A stretch of 64,000 nt of DNA, taken from positions 434,001 to 498,000 of the forward strand of contig NC_063072.1 of assembly GCF_022605165.1 (NCBI RefSeq). Direction: 5' to 3'. How positions within the stretch are numbered: position 1 is the stretch's first letter; the number at the start of each line of letters is the position of its first letter. The translations under genes were made by a program, and so were the position numbers. Positions 20,129-30,169 of the stretch are shown here, piece by piece. The stretch is from Purpureocillium takamizusanense. Its lineage: Eukaryota > Ascomycota > Sordariomycetes > Hypocreales > Ophiocordycipitaceae. A model generated the notes under the pieces. The model saw only the letters and a list, made by a program, of their open reading frames with translations. It was not told where the DNA came from and ran no database searches.

Positions 20129-22229
20129 GCTGATATCAGTGTAAGTCACGGGGATGGCGTTTGCGAAATCGACGTCTTCGATCGAAGCGGAGGGAGGCGG
20201 GGGGTCTCCCTTCGCAGAATGGCTAGTCGGCCCCGCCCATCCAGCTCGTGCAGGCGCTGCTCCTCAACTCCTCCGGCGGCTTGAGGCGCACTTTCGTCGC
20301 GACGGTTGGCTTGCTATGTTTTCGGTATTGTAGGTGTTCCGGGCTTTGAGCCTAAAATTGGCTTTGAGCGAGTTAGCCTTTGCTGCACGGGGGACAATGG
20401 TAGTGTAGAGACCGATTTACCACGGCCTCTCAATTTAGCCCGCGAATGTCCAAATATCAAAGGCGAGTTCGCAATTACGGACGAGAGCCAGCCCCAATTG
20501 TCATAAAGACAGGTTCGTGATGAATCAACGGATGCTCGAGCTGCGATCTCCGTGCGGTTTGGGAACATGAAGTGGTCTTTCCAGCAAGGAAGAGAGGTTG
20601 GGTTGGCTGGGGTTTGGCGAAAGCGGGCGATTCCGTGAGAATAAAGCGACGCACAAGAAGATGACGGAAAGCTACATATGGGCTGCACGTCGGCAAAGAG
20701 AGAGACCGAAGTGTGGCGGAGCATGACAAGACCCCTGAGGCTGAGCAGCGTTGATGCCCAAGAAGCAGCATCGCTTTCGTGCTGTGGCCTGAAGAGGCGA
20801 CCTGTCTTGGGCGTCTTTGATTGGCAAGGGCGGCCCAAATGCGACCGCGAAAACCGCCTTGGACCTTCCGCACCGGCTTTCAAACACCAGACAAGGCGAC
20901 CGCTTTCGCCACTGCGGACATTGGAGAGCACTGTTGCATTAGACGCGGACAACTCGCCCCTGCTCGAAGTGCGCGGTAACATCCCCAACGTAGACGGCCC
21001 GTCACACCATTACGTCGAATCTCTTGTTTAACCCTCTTTAAATCATGGGTATCATACAAGCACAAGATGCGTGGGTATTCTGGGGCTTGCTTGACACACC
21101 GGCGGGGTATCAGTTTCCTCTGGCGCTGACGATCCACGGCGCAGCTGTTTGCGCTTGGCAGGTGTTGAAGGGCAAGTGTATAACATTTCTTAGAGTGTCT
21201 TCTTTCTTTATATAAAGGCGGGGAGGCATGCCCTACTTATGCAGGCCACCTAGATGGACCCCTAATTCAGCATGTTTTGATACAGTACATATCCTTGCCT
21301 TTAGCATCATGGCCAGCGCGGCGTGCAGGTTCATTGTCGAGCCGCTGGACATGGCGTGGCCGTCGACGCTGGCCACATCAATGTGGCACCACGTGAGACG
21401 CTTCACGAACGGGCAAATGTTACGGCGCATAGGTAGACGGGTATCGAGGTACCGCTTTTTCTTTTTCATCGTAGCCGGTGCTTAGCCATGGGTAAGTCTT
21501 CAATCTTGGAAGCAGGCTGCTTCTTGCTGATGAACACTAAAGTCCTGGTCACGGCTGGGAATTGAAGCAACTTTGCATTCATGTGTTGGGCAGTCTTAAT
21601 CAGTTCACCCCAGTCGTTAATTCTATCCAGCAAGACTTACATCGCAGACAGTGTCACGGTCAACAACTTGAACGTCCAGTCCAGTCTTTGGCGTGACTAC
21701 GGGACTTGTCCACCCCCCAACCACAGTTGACTGGTCTCAGGTTGCCTCATCACGGAACGCCACTCGTAGTCCCTTTTCGGGCGCAGGCGAATGTCTTAGC
21801 CGGTCGTGTTGCCATTTTCGCCATCATCACGTCAACCCTATATGGGAAGCTGCTAGGACGAATGTCAGCACCGTGCGACGAAGGACAATGTGATCAAGAC
21901 AGGTTCCGATCGCCTATTCTTTGTATATAGGTTTGGTGATATCTTTGGTAGACTGATCGCGGTGATGAGTAGGTGACCACCTGGTCGGGTGCTGGCAGGT
22001 GAAAGCGAGGGAGATGCAATGCTCCGTCGGAAGACTGGACTAGCATTCTCGCGTGGGTGTTTGAATGCAATGGTAATCTGCATGTATTATTGGCTTCCTG
22101 ATTCGAGTCAACTTGATCAAGGTCTGTCTTACTCACATTGATGCACATGTAGTTTCGTCTAGCCACCCAGCAGGCTCCTTGCGCAACGACAGCCATTTCC
22201 ACTTCTGGTCCTCCTCTAGAATCACCGTC
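20129..22229. other. Gene-poor region upstream of the Zn(II)2Cys6 gene
   Basis: A long minus-strand frame (about 20314-20988) and several short ones are present, but their composition is not protein-like and no domain is visible. A short frame at 21309-21485 starts with MASAACRFIVEPL and has no support. The first few hundred bases presumably hold the promoter of the minus-strand gene. Confidence 0.4.
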
Positions 22230-23054
22230 ATGATCCGCCTCAACGTCATTGCACTGGCAGCATGCTCCATCTGGGCCATTGGGGTTCTGCCCTCTGACGA
22301 CTGAGATCTAGATTCAGAGGTCGACTCCGTCACACCCAACCCTGGCCAAGGATCACGTCACAGTTCCTTAGCTCAGCCCGACCAAGACCTGTGCGACAAT
22401 CCGTCCCTGCAGCACCGACCCTTTCATTGTCATCATCCAGACCCCTGTTAAGGTGACAATATACGGAGGCCGCTCTGCAAACACGTCGCGGACAGCGACG
22501 GAGACCACGCCCACCGGAACATGGACATGAACTGAGACGTCGTCAAGGTCAGAGTCCACCGCCGACGCAGAGACCAAAACGACGGCCACTCGTTACCGCA
22601 ATTTCCAAAAAGTCCAGTACCCACGTCCGGCGGCCCCTGCCGCGTGCGATACGGCCGCCCCGGCCTCGATCCTCGACATCGCGTACTGCCCCAACCACTT
22701 TGGCGGCTACAGCCGGCAAGACGACCTTCCCCCCCGTCGTGCTGTCCCACGCAGAACCTTTGCCCGCACGCCACTAACGGGGGGGCATCACCGTCGACGC
22801 CAATAACTTCACCGTCGTGTATGCGCGTTTCCATCGCGCACCCGAGCCGGGCGTCTTCTGTCTGCCTGTGCACCGTAGCGGACGATGAAGACGATATCTT
22901 GTTAGGCCAAGGCGTGGCGTCTGACTGCGTCACCGGCAAGCCGGACCCCAGGGCGAGGGCTTCCACTATCTCGACGGGCGGCGGCTACTACATCACGGCA
23001 TCGATGGAACTGTACCGACGTGACGCTCGCCGAGAGGCGGGTATTACCTTCTGA
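22230..23054 (+). pseudogene. Broken gene for a secreted protein
   Basis: An ATG at 22230 opens a signal-peptide-like start (MIRLNVIALAACSIWAIG) that stops after 24 codons. Downstream, protein-like pieces occur in different frames: Thr/Ser-rich stretches near 22450-22620, SILDIAYCPNHFGGYSRQDD near 22665-22720, then DANNFTVVYARFHRAPEPG near 22797-22855. At least one stop and shifts separate them. This fits a decayed secreted or cell-wall protein gene; the family is not recognised. Missed introns are an alternative explanation for part of the disruption. Confidence 0.3.
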
Positions 23055-23119
23055 GGAGCGTCATGGCCGCCTGGCATTACCCGCCTCTCGGCGAGCGTCA
23101 CGTCGGTACAGTTCCATCG
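23002..23119. repeat. Perfect inverted repeat, 42-bp arms, 34-bp spacer
   Basis: The arm at 23002-23043 is the exact reverse complement of 23078-23119. The arms are GC-rich and would form a very stable hairpin. It lies at the 3' edge of the broken secreted-protein gene. Confidence 0.9.
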
Positions 23120-24227
23120 GTGAGCGTATAACCTGACCCTTCAGCAGCCGAGCGGGTCGTTTGAGAGCCGCGACATCTTTGATGGACTGGTCTTCGCATC
23201 ACGCGTTGCGAAAGTTATTACTGAAGGCGAGCGGTGTAGTCGTGCGTCTGTCTGTCTGCGCTCCTGTCGTGGTCCGTTCATAGTCCCCGAGGCTGACTAT
23301 GCACGCCGCAACTCGACAACGCGCACCACGTGCCTCTTTGAGGGATATTTTCCGTCAAGTGTCGGTTCGCCGAAATGCATCTCGTCATAGTGTATCGCCT
23401 TTGCTTTGTTTCCCTGCTGCCTGGCTGGGGCCTTTGCCGAGTACGACGCACGCTAGAGTATGTCTTGCAGGCGCACTGCATGTCCGTTCTTTCAGCACAT
23501 GGAACCCGTCAAGCCACGGCGTCGTCGGCTGGGCGGCTGGCTGGGCGGCTGGCTGGGCGGCTGGTATACTGTTTAGGTGTTCCGGCTATCAATCCGTCTG
23601 GTGCGGCTCTTACTTTTCGAGGCCGGCCGAATCCTGGTGTGTACAGTACGACGTAGTCTAGACGTTGGACAAGGGGGTAAAATAAACACAACTTGTCAGC
23701 CCTGTACTACGCACAAAGTGCTTCGTTGCACACATACCGCGTGCGCGATGTAACATTGACGATGGATGCGGCGCCTCCTTTCTTCCCCGGAATCCTGCGC
23801 CGCAACGTCCCATCGGCTGCTGCCGGACCAGACCGGACGCAGACCCAGACCCAGACTCCGACCCGGCGGCACGGCAGGCGCTCGGGCCCTGCAGTAGCTC
23901 ATCATCGCGTACCAGACTATTGCTGCGTTTATTATGTGCCGGCGGCGCTCGGCACATCATCGTCGCGCGACACCGGCAGCGGCGACAACGATGACGATGA
24001 CAGACCGACGACCAACATGATGGGAGGGAAGGGGCTTGAGGCTTGAGCCTCACCCCGCTAGTAGGCAGACTTACCTACCTACAGAGTTAGCTCCGGGCGA
24101 CCCCGGGGCTCCTTCGTTGGCAAACATCGTCTACAAGGTACGAGGGGCCCGGATATCGCTGGCCTGTCAAGTGTTCCAGAAATGCCTCTGCCGAGCAGCA
24201 GAGCAGCACACACTCGGCGTCAGGCGC

Positions 24228-24256
24228 CCCGCCCGCCCGCCCGCCCGCCCGCCCGC
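24228..24256. repeat. (CCCG)n simple repeat
   Basis: About seven CCCG units lie within a GC-rich stretch without a gene. A similar CCCG tract recurs at about 49330-49350. Confidence 0.7.
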
Positions 24257-26522
24257 TGCCGGCACGGCCGTGTACACATTCGGTTGGCCTTTCTCTCTTG
24301 TGTCTCGTTTTCAGCTCGGTGACAGGACGCCGCAGCAGCAGGGGCCCCCCGCGCTCGCGTGCGCGTCATCGGGATGCGCTCCTGGTCCTGTGATGAGCCC
24401 AGCCCGGGGCTGTGGTAACACGAGCTGCCCGGAATAGTTCATGGCCGGGCCGTCTGGCCGCGTCGTCGCGTCGGTGTCGGCGTCACCACGTCAGTCAGTC
24501 AGTCAGCCCCGGCTGGTGTGCGCCCTGGCCTCTTCCTCCCACCGCCCTCGTTCTTCTCCGTAAACAGCTTTCTTTGCAGTCGTGTATGACGCAGGTCAAG
24601 GGTTGCCCCGGTCTCGGGTCGTCGCCAAATGATGCTGCATATTTTCCCCGCATTGTCATGCCATAATGGGACAGTCCAGCGAGCCAGGTGAGCCGACTTG
24701 GAGGAGACCTGCTCGACACATCCACCATGGCCGAGGACGATGATGATGATGATGACGCTCATCAGCTGACTCTTGCACTTGGGAACCCTCCCCCCCGTCT
24801 CGGACCGTAAGACATGCTGCCATGCGGCCCAGTCTGGCGGGCTCTCTCGGCTGCCTGCCGGCCGGCCGGCCGTGTGCATCGATGCTCGTAACCGCGCCCG
24901 CCACGCCACGCATTGCTTTTTCGTCCAGCAGGCACTCTTCCTTCCTTCTCCGCAGGCGTCCGTCCAGTCCGTCCGCCGGCCAGGCACGGAACGCCCACGG
25001 CGCGATGGTGGCGCTGCCGCTGCATCGGCGAGCGCAGGGGACCAAAAGAAAAGAGGCGCTCCAACTTGATGCCATGAATGGTCGGCCTGGCAAAAAAAGC
25101 GGCTGAACGACATACTCGACGCTTCTGATGCTGACCCGACGCGGGGACCCTCGTATTCACTTACTCACATCAACAACCCCTCACTCCCTCTTGCTCAGCT
25201 CTGCGCTGGGCTCATGCTCACGCCGTCAACGTCATGTGTTCCATGTAATTGGGCGGCACGGGCTCTGCTGTCAGAACAACCCAAGCAAAAAAAAAAAAAA
25301 GGGACACCCACCACCACAAACAAGGAATAAGCTATCCTGGGCATAATAATGTTCTCGATAGTGCGCAGTCGTGGGACTTGTTCTTGTGCAGGCAACGATC
25401 GTCGGTGCTACTTGTCCCGGAATGCGAGTATAACGGCACCGCCGACAAAAGTAAGCTGTAGTTAGTAGCTCTCACCGAAGAGCCTCCGTCTAACTACAGA
25501 CTAACCAACTTACTGTACTACATGTGCAAAGTGCTTCACCCCAGTGAACCCCACATAAAGAATTCAAACGGCCCGGCGGGAGACCCGGTTCAGCCGCCAA
25601 TACATACGTACAGGGCAACCACCAGGCGGCGGACCCGTTTCGATGGGCGGCGGCGGCTTGCTCCATCCATCAACAAATCACGGCCTCGGGCAGACGAACA
25701 AACTTTCGGTGAAGGCGCATCCTCCCCCGCAAAAAGGGTGTTGTGTCGCCCCGATGAAGGGTCCTTGTGGGCACGGACCTAGGAATAGTAGCATACCAAA
25801 GCATACCTGCCTACCACCAAGTACTAACTTGCTACTACTATCAAATCGCCCACACACCAACACCCGCCCTTGGTAGTTTGGAGGCGTCCAGGTTGGCGGT
25901 CGCCCCGATACGAGCCCGCTCGCTCGTATCAACCGCCACGATGGGAGGAATGACAACATAACCACAGCCCCCAAGGCAGACTAACCTTTGGGGCCAGCCA
26001 GATGATGAAAGGCGTGTAGGTACAAGTGTAGGTACAGTAGGCAGAGACACACGCACTTTTGTGCTTTCCCACACATCATCTTCATCACACACACACACAC
26101 ATACACACACTCGGATGTTCTTCACACAGCCCCTCCCCCCTTCAGCGGGACCGTACGCCTCGATATCAATCTTGGAGCGCTAGGCCGGGGGTGGGCATGT
26201 GCCGAGCCGTCAGGTCAAAGTGTCACAGACGCCCGTCCGGGAGGCAAAAATGGGACCCCAGTCGGGGCATTCTTCTTACGTATGTCCTGTGTGTGTGCGT
26301 GTGCGTGCTCGCGCACAATGTGCAAGCCTCGCTGTTCCGTGACGGCGCAGCAGTAGCAAATTCACTCGGCGAGAACGCCACACCACACACTTGGCTCGGA
26401 GGACGGCGAGTTGATGCAGCGAGAGCCGGCTGATCGTCTAGCTGGCTAGGCTGTCATTCGATGCCGACACTCCAGTCCGTCGTCGTTGACGTGAGCCCGG
26501 ACCATCTAAGAATAGAAACCGG

Positions 26523-26550
26523 CTCTCTCTCTCTCTCTCTCTCTCTCTCT
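26523..26550. repeat. (CT)14 microsatellite in a promoter region
   Basis: An uninterrupted CT tract ends 45 bp upstream of the TATA box at 26595. CT-rich tracts are common in fungal promoters. Confidence 0.85.
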
Positions 26551-26594
26551 ACGCGAGTGCCCGCGGGGCAAGATGTGTCGCTCCTCCTCAAAAG

Positions 26595-26602
26595 TATATA
26601 AA
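26595..26602 (+). promoter_or_regulatory. TATA box of the 79-aa secreted-protein gene
   Basis: TATATAAA lies 141 bp upstream of the ATG at 26736. The intervening leader is CA-rich, as is usual for well-expressed fungal genes. Confidence 0.6.
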
Positions 26603-26735
26603 GCCGTGATGCCCTCGCTCCCAAGAGTCTGATTCTCCTCATCCGCCATCCGACCAACACTCAAGATCCCAACGATCCCTCAAAGCAACAACCCCACCGC
26701 AGCTGGCACAGCTACACCATACCAAAACCGCCAAC

Positions 26736-27095
26736 ATGAAGGTCTTCGCCATCGCCATCGCCTCCCTGGCCACCCTCGCTGCCGCCACGCCCACCGGCGG
26801 TCATGGTTGCAAGCCGGCCACCTACCGGTGCGAACCCCACGCCGCAGCGTGGGACGTCTGCAACACCAGCGGTGAATGGGTGGTAAGTAGCCTAGATAGA
26901 TGATGACCCCTCCTACTCTTCCACGTCCCGCGGTTCCTCCGCCCCTGGATTTCCAAATTCGCGAAACAACAGCGATGTCAAGTGCTAATGAACCCTTCCT
27001 AGTTTGCTGGCAACTGCCCGCCCAAGAACGTCTGCAAGTTCAACCAGGCAAACGGCAGCCCCTACTGCGTCCCTCCCGACTTCACCATCCCCTAA
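26736..27095 (+). CDS. Small secreted cysteine-rich protein (79 aa)
   Basis: Exons 26736-26882 and 27003-27095 are joined across a 120-nt intron (GTAAGT donor, GTGCTAATG branch, CCTAG acceptor) at a codon boundary. Residues 1-17 form a signal peptide (MKVFAIAIASLATLAAA). The mature part has six cysteines and reads GCKPATYRCEPHAAAWDVC, then GNCPPKNVCKF, then SPYCVPPDF. Proteins with the pattern CKPATY-x-C ... W-x-VC ... SPYCVPP are common in Hypocreales and are usually listed as small secreted or effector-like proteins; the biochemical role is not established. The strong TATA box, CT tract and CA-rich leader suggest high or inducible expression. The sequence-level call is firm; the role is inference. 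Confidence 0.85.
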
Positions 27096-27822
27096 GTTCA
27101 ACACTGGCCCATCCATCGCCCGCCCCGTGCAATGCGGGCGATCTTGCCGACGGGAGACTTTTGTTGTTGGCCGAGCATCATTCGATCAATTCTGCGTCCG
27201 GTTATTTGCGACGAGATTGGCAGGAGAGCACGTGCAACTTTTCACACGGCCTGAGCATGGACTGTCGGAAGTGTTTTAAAGAGACGCCTAGAGCTATAAA
27301 TAAATAAACCAGTCACTCCTTTACCATCACTTCGCGAGCACATCTGCTGTGTAAATGGCAGTTTCTCAAGTTGAAGAGATGGTGAGCCGTATTTGAGATG
27401 AAAATGAACTGTCTGTTCAAGACTGTCTGAACTGCTGCTGCGACAAGCTTACAAACGCCGAATGTGGCGGATCACCAGACGACAACCAGTGTCATGTCCT
27501 CCACCCAACTCGCTTCTTGACAACTTGTGACAAGATTTGGTCTGCGATAAGACAGTACCGAACTGCCACTTTGACCACGAATGCCATAATGTCCCAGAAG
27601 AGCCAATGTACTGCCAGCCACCCATGCCTCGATTCATTCCGTCGTCGTTTCATAGACAAACCACCAACCCCCAATACATTCACCGTCAAAGTGCATCCAA
27701 CGTTGAATAAGAGAGTCTGGCAATTTCGTCACCATGCGATGCATCACCACGCCAATCAACCTCTGCCCGATCCAATCAACCTCGAATCTCCGGCAACTGG
27801 GCAATTCTTCCAGAGCTGAGAC
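27096..27822. other. Convergent intergenic region
   Basis: It lies between the secreted-protein gene and the acidic SIM-motif gene on the other strand. No frame with coding character is seen. Confidence 0.5.
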
Positions 27823-29043
27823 TCAGATACCCGCCGATGGTTCCATGGCAGACCGCTGGGACAGCGAGCTATTGCTGCGCGACTTGCTCGCCTTGCGCTT
27901 GCGCGGCGGCATCTCACCCGACACCGGAGCAAGCGGATTGAAGCCCGGGGTGTGATTGTCCTGCGTGAGGCGACCATCCCACATGCCCGGGTAGCAAGCC
28001 GCCAGGCGGAACTCCTCGGTGCGCACGCGCTTGTCCCTGCCGCTGCTGTTGTCGGGGCTGGGCGTCTCTTCGGAGCGCTTTCGCTTGTGGCCGCGTCGCT
28101 TGGGGCCGATGAAGGACTCGTTGTCCTCGGAGACGTCGTCGTCGTCGCCGTCGGTGGTGGTGTTCTGCTCGCCGGCGGCGCGGTCAGTGTCGGTTCCGTG
28201 CTCGGGGACGGGGGGCGGCGATCGGGTGGTGCGACGCCGCTTGCCGTCGGAGGGGGACGAATCTTCTTCTTCGGCGCTGTTGTTGCCGTCGACGTGGTCG
28301 GCATCGCCAGTGGCGCCTACTTGGGTGTCTCCAACGGTTGAGCTGCTTCGTGATCGCTTTGCGCTGCCGTTGCGGATGCCGTGCTCGGCATCGAGGACGT
28401 TGTCATTGTCGTTGTCGTCCGCGGTGTCATGGATGCCGTCTTTGGCATCATCAGCGGGTGAGAGGCTGCGAGAATGTTCGAAGCTGACTTGCACTTCGGT
28501 GCTGCTGTTGCTTTCGGTCTCAACTTGGCCCGCGGTGCTGTCATTGTCGTCCAGGCCGGGGCAAGGATCGGCTTCAGTCTCGTTGATGGGCGAGCAGCTG
28601 CGCGAGCGCGTGGTGTGGAAAGACTCGTTGTCGTCCGAAGGGATCTCGGCATATTCAAGGGCCTCATCTTCGGCCTTGTCTCCTTGAGATTCGCCATCGC
28701 GTGGGCTCATGGAGTTGTTGGTGTCATCAGTGGCAGCGGCCCGGCGGGCGTTGTCGTCAACCTGGTCGTTCTCATTGTCGGGAGATGCAGAGCGAGAAAG
28801 GCTCACAGCCCGATTCGCAGGAGTGGTCTTCTCATCAGAGTCTTTATCCGTGTCCGTCTCGTCGCCCGTCAGATCGATGATCTCGATCGCTCCGTTGCTC
28901 GCGAATCGCTGGGGGCGCCGGGTGGCACGCTCGCAAGGGACGACACGTTCGATGATCACGTCGGGAGATGACTCACGCTTGACGGTAGACTGATCAACAG
29001 CATCGTCGTCTCCGATGCCGGTCAAGTCGATGATGGTCGCCAT
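27823..29043 (-). CDS. Acidic disordered protein with SUMO-interacting motifs
   Basis: A single-exon frame of 406 residues starts at the ATG at 29043. It opens with MATIIDLTG (residues 3-9) and repeats IEIIDLTGDETDTD at 53-64, two textbook SUMO-interacting motifs (hydrophobic core plus acidic flank); PDVIIERVV at 28-35 may be a third. The rest is low complexity: Asp/Glu/Ser/Asn repeats with recurring SRSxSP and DDNESF blocks. A basic patch (PPRKRKASKSR, about 381) near the C-terminus could be a nuclear localisation signal. Function is not known; a nuclear SUMO-dependent scaffold, or a relative of SUMO-targeted ligases without a RING, is inference. No RING or catalytic domain is visible. The frame is uninterrupted through highly repetitive sequence, which supports selection. 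Confidence 0.65.
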   Translation of the reverse strand: MATIIDLTGIGDDDAVDQSTVKRESSPDVIIERVVPCERATRRPQRFASNGAIEIIDLTGDETDTDKDSDEKTTPANRAVSLSRSASPDNENDQVDDNARRAAATDDTNNSMSPRDGESQGDKAEDEALEYAEIPSDDNESFHTTRSRSCSPINETEADPCPGLDDNDSTAGQVETESNSSTEVQVSFEHSRSLSPADDAKDGIHDTADDNDNDNVLDAEHGIRNGSAKRSRSSSTVGDTQVGATGDADHVDGNNSAEEEDSSPSDGKRRRTTRSPPPVPEHGTDTDRAAGEQNTTTDGDDDDVSEDNESFIGPKRRGHKRKRSEETPSPDNSSGRDKRVRTEEFRLAACYPGMWDGRLTQDNHTPGFNPLAPVSGEMPPRKRKASKSRSNSSLSQRSAMEPSAGI

Positions 29044-30169
29044 TGAAGAGATCGAGATGGACGAGAAGGTATGTAGCGCAGCTGAAGACAGATGAAGATG
29101 AGCGGTTGGTGAGATGCAAAGTGATGGTTAAGCGACGAGTATCAAGGTTGGTCAAAGGAATGAAAGCAGAGTGGAAGAAACCCGGGAGTTGTGACTGCAA
29201 GAAAACGCGAGAAAACAATTAGATTGCCGCGTGAATGGCCTAGCCAGCTGCGGGCACCTGTGGCCATCCGCGCCTGTTCAATACGTTCAGGACTGAACAA
29301 TAGCCTGTTGCCATGACACTCTCCCAATTTCGGAACAGTCGCGTCCTCGGCATCCGCTGTTTGCCCGGCGAGGAAACACGACCAATTCAAGTACTTTCCT
29401 GGGGCCATAGCTGGACTGGGAGAAAGGCCATGTTATGTTCCTTGGAGTTAGTTGGCGAGTTCAAGTTGATGAAGGATACCTATGCTTTAGAGGTCACTCA
29501 CTCCGTCCTGTACCACAAGCGCCAACCTGCAAAGAGGGATTGAAACACTTGCAGCTCTGATCAAACCCATTCATCTTTTCAGTATGCATCCCTGAGGGCT
29601 AGGCAGGATACGTGTCCAGCACAAAGAAGGCACAGATCCCAGCGCTTCCTTTGTAACGCGTCTGCTATCAGCCAGGTTATTCACACCGAGCGCCGTTTGC
29701 ATTGCAACCGCATTGAGTCTTTTGTCTTCCATCCGCAACAATGTACACAATACGACCGCCGCTCGGGTTCGCCGAACCGCCTGATTCACGCGCATGCTCA
29801 TTCAAAAAGTCGACCGTCCCAAAATGAGCCAGCTGCACCTGGCCGAAGTCGGCCCAGATCCACTCCACATCCGTGAAGCATAGGCCAAACACACTGCATG
29901 TCACGGAACCCTAGAACCGGTGTCGTCTTCATGTTCCCCCCATCGTTGCAAGTGAATTACCAAAGCATACGTAGTGTGCCTTTCATCGTGTTCAATTGTT
30001 GCAACTCGAACATGGCCGTAAATATATACTTGAACTGGGCACCGTTTCGTTTTACCTGGTGTAGCTGTAGCTGCCTTGACTTGCACGCCAGTACGAACCT
30101 TCAATCCCATCTCTCCCAGATAACCCTAAAACCCTTGGCGCTTGTGCTGTTTTCCAAGATCAGCCAGGT
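29044..30169. other. Region between two minus-strand genes, no gene seen
   Basis: It presumably holds the promoter of the SIM-motif gene and the 3' flank of the seven-helix protein gene. Small frames on both strands have no coding character. Confidence 0.45.

Larger units (their letters stand above)
23120..26594. other. Gene-poor region with simple repeats
   Basis: No gene is supported on either strand over about 3.4 kb. Frames in the GC-rich stretches (23300-25100) are long by composition only. Local features are a GGGCGGCTGGCT tandem repeat (23526-23564), a CCCG tract (about 24228-24256), an A14 run near 25287 and a CA tract (26086-26110). Confidence 0.5.

Noticed and set aside
20314..20988. 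224-codon minus-strand frame
   Set aside because: Composition is not protein-like; Ser/Arg-rich shadow without start context or domain.
23526..23564. Possible CRISPR-like repeat
   Set aside because: It is a short head-to-tail minisatellite with no spacers; CRISPR arrays are not expected in a fungal nucleus.
23299..25160. Many overlapping frames of 90-200 codons
   Set aside because: All strands and frames are open because of high GC; none has a conserved motif.
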